A stretch of DNA of 64,000 bases, taken from assembly GCA_030248065.1 (NCBI GenBank), contig JASAMV010000620.1, positions 51,861 through 115,860 on the forward strand, in the 5' to 3' direction. Positions 58,434-64,000 of the stretch are shown one piece after another. How positions within the stretch are numbered: the first letter of the stretch is position 1; every line of letters starts with the position of its first letter. This stretch comes from Rhynchonema sp. JSB1_4 (taxonomy: Eukaryota; Nematoda; Chromadorea; Monhysterida; Xyalidae). A model generated the notes under the pieces. That model did not search any database. It saw nothing but the letters and a program-made list of their open reading frames with translations, and was not told the origin of the DNA. The position numbers and the translations under genes are program-made.

Positions 58434-59970
58434 CAGTTGCTCATTAGTTGCCCTGTTGCAAGACTCGATGGTCTATCTTCTTGTGAGGCATCTGGACCGT
58501 GTGAATCTCGAAATGTAAAAGTCACGTGACCGAGCTCTAGACCGATAACCCACCAGCCGTAGTGAAACATCAGTCAGTAAACTAACATGAACAGTCGGCA
58601 AGGTCGGTCACTAAACTGCCGCTAATGTTTCGTCCTGCTGTTCTGTTCCATAGGGTGATATTTTCGAAACGGTGTAAAGATCAGTTGGGTGTAAAGGTCG
58701 GTGGAAAGCTCGGTCAACAGCTCAGTGTGATAGACCTCGGTGTAAACTTGAAACATTCCACGTTAATAACAGGCAATGTTTCACGTTTACACCGAGCTAC
58801 GCCGACCGAGCTTTCGACCGAACTTTACGCCGACCTTTACGCCCAACTGACCTTTACACCGTTTCGAAAATTCCACCCATAGTAAACGTTCTGACGAAAA
58901 GTTCCAACCAGCGATCGGATTCCAGTGCTTGTCCATCAATTTGATGCGGTCAAATTCGTCCTCAGCGCCCATGTGGGGAACACTGAAGCGATCCGATTGG
59001 CCAAACTGGCTGCAACTTCGAAGTTTGCGCCATATTGACCGACTGATGAGCGGTGCCGATTTCTCATTTCCACTTGTTTATCAATCACAAATTATGTGTA
59101 GCATGATATAATATCATCTCGTAATAGTTTCTTGATCAAATTTTGACAGTGCTTGTTGGTTTGCTATCAATTTCTGATGATTGTTTGGTATTTTGTTCTG
59201 TCCTGTATCAGTTCAGTGTGAACTGTGAAGCATGTTTTGTATTTTGTGAATTCCACTCAGAATTGGTGATTTCATTTGCCTGCACATACATATCGTGAAT
59301 CGTATAAATATTGTCTTGCTTCATTGGTGTGATCATTTGGTGCCACAAAGGGGCGTTTTCACGCTTGTGCACTGCCTCGATGGTGCCGTTTACTTTTGCT
59401 TTGCCCTTAAAAATATAACACTCGTCAGTTTGAAATCAGCCATCAATTCTGTCACAAATTTTTCTTAATGACCAGTGCGGGCTCAAATTTCAGAAAGACT
59501 CCACAAACCTTGCTCAGCGCAGGCATTGTTTTTTGCAGACGATGTTTCAACCCTAATGCGACTTGGCGTGACTGATGTCGCCATTGATCGTTAAACATAT
59601 CCATGTGAGGTCCAAGAGCATCCTTGTTGAACACCGTTTGCTGTTGATCACTGGTCTCATTGCTGCAGGTTGCTGGTTTTCATCTGGTGCCTGGTGGTAT
59701 TTCAGTGAGTTTTCAAAAGCAGAAGCAGAGAGAGAGCGTGGTTTGAATGCACATGTACCGTACACATAAGAGTGACATCACGATGAATCATTCAGCTGCC
59801 AGCAGTGTCCTAATGTTTCAGGTCCAAACGTGTGTGCAGTCGAATGGCGTGATGTCTGCTTCTGCCAGTTTGAGGTGGCGTGATCTGACAAGCTGCTAAA
59901 CTCACGCCACGCCATCCTAACGAACAACTGATATTTTGCCAAACTTTTTGACTGATAAAAGTGATTTGAA
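58434..59970. other. Intergenic between HL3 and SREBP, with a fold-back element
   Basis: Apart from the fold-back copy at 58,653-58,878, no exon is supported. TGAAACATCA lies at 58563-58572, and TAATGTTTCAGG at about 59,811. Confidence 0.5.
58653..58878. mobile_element. Fold-back element, copy 2
   Basis: Same hairpin as 1378-1601: GGGTGATATTTTCGAAACGG at the left and its complement at the right, with the loop GAAACATTCCACGTTAAT. It is non-coding. Confidence 0.85.
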
Positions 59971-62900
59971 ATGGAGCCACTAACGTCCGATGGTCATATG
60001 AGTTCGGATGACCCGTTCAGAGCGCTCGTACTGGATGATCCAGAAGGTCGGTTGTGGTTGGGTTGGTCTTTTCGACTCGGCTGCCATTATATTCTGCACA
60101 TCATGGTAGTTATTTTATTAGCACGTTGATGGTTATCAAACATTGTTATCGGGCTGCCCTGATCACTTGGCGCTTCTGAAATCTTTAGATTTTGTTCCTG
60201 GAAACAACCCTTACGTTGGTCGAGGCCCAAATTTCACCCCAAAAGTCCCTTTTTGGCCAAAAATGGTTAAAAGTCGGCTGAAATCGAGCAAAAGCGCAAA
60301 ATTTGTGCACTTCATGCGATTTATGCACATTTTAACCCATAAAAGTTTAGTCCCCACAAGATTAGTATGGTACAGTATCCACCCCTCCGCCCCAAATGAG
60401 TCCTCCAAGTCCTGGCTACTGCACCCCGGTATCTCCTCCCATTTTTTGGCCCCTCAGAATTAGCCACAGCACTGGTCGGTCCCATGTTTTACGTCAGTCA
60501 ACGAAGCGAGCCCGCATTGCAGCCATACTCCGTCAGCTGTCGCCATTTCGTTTCGACGACCTCGCGCTGCCCGGCCATCACCACCAGCAGCATCATCAGT
60601 CTTCGTCCACCGCCACCGACGTCCAACATCACAATTTCCCTGCAGCTGTCGATCCCGCCATTGCCGATTACGAATCGCCATTGATGGAGGTTGGTTATAG
60701 TTATTTTTCTTCCAATTCAGGTTGCGGATTTGCACTTGCATGGTATTGGGGTGTAAAAATAGTGTCCGACCCTGCGTCCCTGTGGTGATTGCGTGAGCCG
60801 AGCGATCAGATAGAATCTTGACTCATTAATCTTTAGGTCGACTATTTGTTCAACCTACTGCCGCGAGAGGAACAGTCTGGTTCACAGCAACAACAAGCTC
60901 AGTCAACCAGCGTTGACGTCCACCAAGCAATAGCAACACCAACGCTAGTGCAACATCAGTCGGTTCGGCAGCACCCAGCGTCATCAAGCCAGTTTGGTCG
61001 ACAGCCAGCTTCAATGGAGCATCAGGTCAGCTTGGCGTTTGCTGGTCAACTTTTCCGCTGCTCTTCAGGTGTGCGTGCGGCCCCAATATCAAACGCAATG
61101 TTGTTTCGATGTGAGATCAGTTGCGCAGCATGGTTCTGTTGCCGCTGTCAACCTGTTTTCGCAGATGGTGGTGCACCTGCACATCGTCAACACGAATGCA
61201 CCAAAAGTCACCTAAATTCAGATGAATGTTGGCCCTCCACCTACCCTGTCCATGTGCAGTCCTCAGCAGCAGCAGCAGCAGCAAGGCTCGCCCAACTCAT
61301 TGTATCCGAGTGATCCGGTCCAACACACAACTACGCCATCAAATGGGCCTGGCATCGCGGTCTCGACCTCTGTGCGCGGTGATAACCCAGCTGCGGTCCG
61401 CTTGTCGGTGGCACACGAACAACAGCAACAAGTAATCAATTTGTATATTTGTGCTGCTTGTTTTGGTCGAGTGTTTCATTATGTCAGAGCGTTTACATTA
61501 TGTATGTAACAACACTAACTGATCACTTGCTAAACCGATCTAAAGGATAAAGTTGCGGCCAGGCGTGTGTCAAAGATCAGAATTCAACTGATTTGCGATT
61601 GAAATTATTGTCCGTCAGTCAGCCAACACAACATTTACGTGTATTACCTCCATAGATGCCGGTATCACCATCGAGCAGTGTGCACACACGACACTCACTA
61701 ACGGTCGGGTTCGAATCGGACGAATCAGATCATGATGACGATGATGGTTTGTTTGCCTTCACAAATCAGGCTAAATCGGTCGCCATCAAAATATTGTGTC
61801 CCCAATTTTTAGCCTCATCCTCAGCCAAGACACCATCTTCAAGCAGCAAAGCGACACCCCAGCAACCAGGTGGCACGCGACGCAAAGCGCACAATCTGAT
61901 CGAGAAACGTTATCGACGTAGCATCAATGATTGTATTGACGAACTGAAGGTGTTGCTGACTGACACCGATGGCGGAAAGGTACGATTTTCGAATTCCGGT
62001 TCAAAATTCCATACACGTGCCATTTTAGAGTGAGTAATCTGGAGCGGAACGTTTGTTCACCATACGCAGCGGTTTTGAACATTGTTTGAATTGTTCGACT
62101 TGACCTGTTTCAATTTGGTATGTATCACGTCGCGACGTATGTCTACGGACGCCACTAATTTTGACCGGCGTGAAACTTGTTTCTTGCTGCCACTACTGGC
62201 GCCAGCAAATACCGAAAAATTATTTATTGAACGAAGTCGCGTTTATCCTATACATTACGCTCTCAGCTGTATTTCAGCTGAGTAAATCGGCGACGCTGAA
62301 GAAAGCAATCGATCACATTCATAAATTGCGACGAAAGAACAAAGAATTACAGCTGCAGAATGACCGATTGCAACAGCGATTGCACGAACTTGGTGGTGTT
62401 GACAGTGAGTTTTCATGGGTGGTTTTGGTTTTATTCTTGTGTAGGGGACAGACTCTAGGCGTAGTTAGATATGCAAAAAAAGTTTAGAAGTATTTTTTAA
62501 TTTTTCCTTTCACAGCTAGTCGTTTTTCATGCTCTCGCACCCTTCTGACGTACTCATGAATCAGTACTGGTGATGTTTCAGTGGTGTCGAGTTCGCCCCA
62601 GAGCCACCGCAGCGCCGATTCGTTCGATTTGTCCAGCAGCACACCCAGTTCGCCGTCGTTGGGTGAAAATGTGCGTTGCACGATTTTGTGCTTTGGTCAT
62701 TGTTAGCACTTTGAACGAAACATTGCGTCCGGTTTCGAATAACATTTCGATTTTATGTTCACACTGTCAAACTTGACCGGCCCGAAATCAGTGGACTATT
62801 GGTCGCACAATGACCATATGAGAATTCATCAAATCAATCCTGATTTTCATGTTCAGTCACTCTTAACTACTGTGCTATTTGTGATTCTCACAAAACATTT

Positions 62901-63726
62901 TCAGCTGTAAATAATCTGGTAGAGCGCCCACGTTGCTGCGGCATGTTGGGAAAAGCTAGTCCCGTTGCCTTGACAGAGAGAAAACGCCAATTTTCGATTT
63001 CGCGATAGAAGGCACGGGTTGGCTCAAGGTTTGGCCTAAGCCTAAGCCTAAGCCTAATAGTAAGCCTAAGCCTAAGCCTAAGCCTAAGCCCAAGCCTAAG
63101 CCTGAGAAAAAGGGAAGTCAATTTTGAAACGGGACTAGCTTTTCCCAAAATGCGTTGCTGCGGGCGTGAAACATTTTGCTGACTGCATGGTTTGCGTGCG
63201 ATCGCGCAATGCAACGTCATTGCCCCGTCACTTTCCCTCTTTACGATTCAGGAAAAAAATTTGACCAATTCTTATAAAGTCATTGTGCGACCAATACATG
63301 TAATGTATTTGTCGGCTGGCGCTTTTGACGATGACCTGGTGGCTGGTGCCCCGCTCCTCTGTGAAAATAGATCGAAACGGGCACCCAAAAACACACCATA
63401 GACGCAACGAACTGTTCTATCAGTCGTATCAACTACCCTGCAGTCAGCCCAAATTTCTCACTTTTTCCAATACATAATATTACACATCCCCAATTTGCAG
63501 CTGGCAACTCCACCGCACAAGAAAATGCCGAAGATCACATCGACGATGCCTGATGGTTCACGAGTGACACTATGCGTTGTGATGTTGTGTCTGGTTGTGG
63601 TCAACCCGTTCGCTAGTCTGTTCCCAGCGCCCATGTCTGCTGCACAACGGGACACACTTGATGGTGGAGTGCTTGTCGTTGAACGACCCGGGGCACGCCG
63701 GCTGCTGCAGGCCAGTGGAATCGATG
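59971..63726 (+). CDS. SREBP (sterol regulatory element-binding protein), 3' end beyond window
   Basis: SREBPs are membrane-bound bHLH-zipper factors released by two proteases to activate lipid synthesis genes. Exons: 59971-60046, about 60498-60689, 60837-61025, 61222-61431, 61656-61746, 61813-61979, 62278-62404, 62582-62670, 63501-63726. From 60,837 on, phases agree. The N-terminus is acidic; exons 3-4 are Gln/Ser/Pro-rich. The basic region RRKAHNLIEKRYRRSINDCI has the tyrosine (KRYR) that is diagnostic for SREBP. Helix 2 and zipper follow (KSATLKKAIDHIHKLRRKNK). The last exon encodes the first membrane span (LCVVMLCLVVVNPFASLF) and a lumenal segment with ARRLLQAS, matching the RxxL site-1 protease rule. 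The second span and regulatory domain lie past the window. How exons 1 and 2 join is unresolved. Confidence 0.93.
62799..63294. mobile_element. 275-bp MITE, copy 3, interrupted by a nested element
   Basis: Ends TTGGTCGCACAATGAC and GTCATTGTGCGACCAA with TA on both sides. It is 496 bp instead of 275 because of an insertion at 62,946-63,148. It lies in the SREBP intron before the membrane-span exon. Confidence 0.88.
62946..63148. mobile_element. Nested element with TTAGGC repeats
   Basis: Perfect terminal inverted repeats TTGGGAAAAGCTAGTCCCGT and complement. The interior from 63,030 is mostly CCTAAG units, the complement of nematode telomere repeat TTAGGC. A direct repeat CGTTGCTGCGG on both sides could be the target duplication. 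Confidence 0.85.
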
Positions 63727-64000
63727 GTTGGTGCAGGGCTTGGTGGTATCCCACTTGGTGATCGGTCAGATGTCGACTTTATGGCACTTAGGACATTCTG
63801 AGATGTGCCAATGTCAAGAATTGGCATCAATGATCGACGTGAAAGTTTTTGTGAGATCTGGCTGGTGATCTAGATTTCATCAACACTTAGATTTCTCACC
63901 AGTAGCAAAGGTAGCGTGACGAAAAAAGACCCATCGCCAAGTTTCAAAACGGGTTTGATGATGACGTTTTATGGCTCTCTCTCGACTGTGAGTGAACTGA
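63727..64000. other. SREBP intron to window end
   Basis: The region follows the GTTGGT donor at 63,727. No further exon is recognised. Confidence 0.5.

Noticed and set aside
63030..63110. Chromosome end
   Set aside because: TTAGGC units here are few, degenerate and enclosed by inverted repeats inside an intron, so they are interstitial.
1..64000. tRNA or rRNA genes
   Set aside because: I looked for tRNA-like A and B boxes and for conserved rRNA words and found none I could support.

Overview
This window is eukaryotic and almost certainly from a metazoan. Its genes are split by short GT-AG introns, with acceptors that usually read TTTCAG or TGCAG, and the gene set is animal: a SIX homeobox factor, syntaxin, SREBP, the CCR4-NOT deadenylase and OSTF1. 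Interstitial blocks of the nematode-type telomere unit TTAGGC lie at about 27,080-27,140 and 63,030-63,110, so a nematode is my best guess. The species cannot be fixed from the sequence.

Layout. 246-2,058 (+): 3' exons of a SIX1/2-type homeobox gene. 3,433-4,801 (-): OSTF1-like SH3/ankyrin protein, complete. 5,302-5,570 (+): start of a gene resembling POLR1D isoform 2. 5,705-7,375 (+): single-exon leucine-rich-repeat protein. 7,400-13,900: gene-poor. 13,950-17,641 and 21,194-22,829 (+): two tandem syntaxins with matching exon structure. 24,168-26,400 (-): a broken LINE reverse transcriptase. 26,400-30,600: simple and G-rich repeats. 30,666-33,589 (+): CNOT7/CAF1 deadenylase, first exon not found. 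34,863-36,506 (+): active RNase H1. 36,774-38,062 (+): an RNase H1 paralogue with a degenerate active site. 38,579-56,320: nested palindromes, fold-back elements, tandem arrays and further RNase H-like copies. 56,753-58,320 (+): a third RNase H1 paralogue. 59,971-63,726 (+): SREBP, cut off by the window end.

The most notable feature is the RNase H1 family between 34.8 and 58.4 kb. One intact enzyme, with likely mitochondrial and nuclear start codons, is followed in the same orientation by paralogues that keep its intron positions but lose catalytic acidic residues. In one paralogue the changes are Glu to Gln and Asp to Asn, which resembles the artificial catalytically dead RNase H used to bind R-loops. 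Further intron-containing copies sit inside large palindromes.

A second signal is the decamer TGATGTTTCA and its complement, far more frequent than chance and often in introns or at splice acceptors. It resembles the core of the nematode piRNA upstream motif. Parts of 42.8-56 kb show clean and error-like arms of the same palindrome, so local assembly artefact must be considered.
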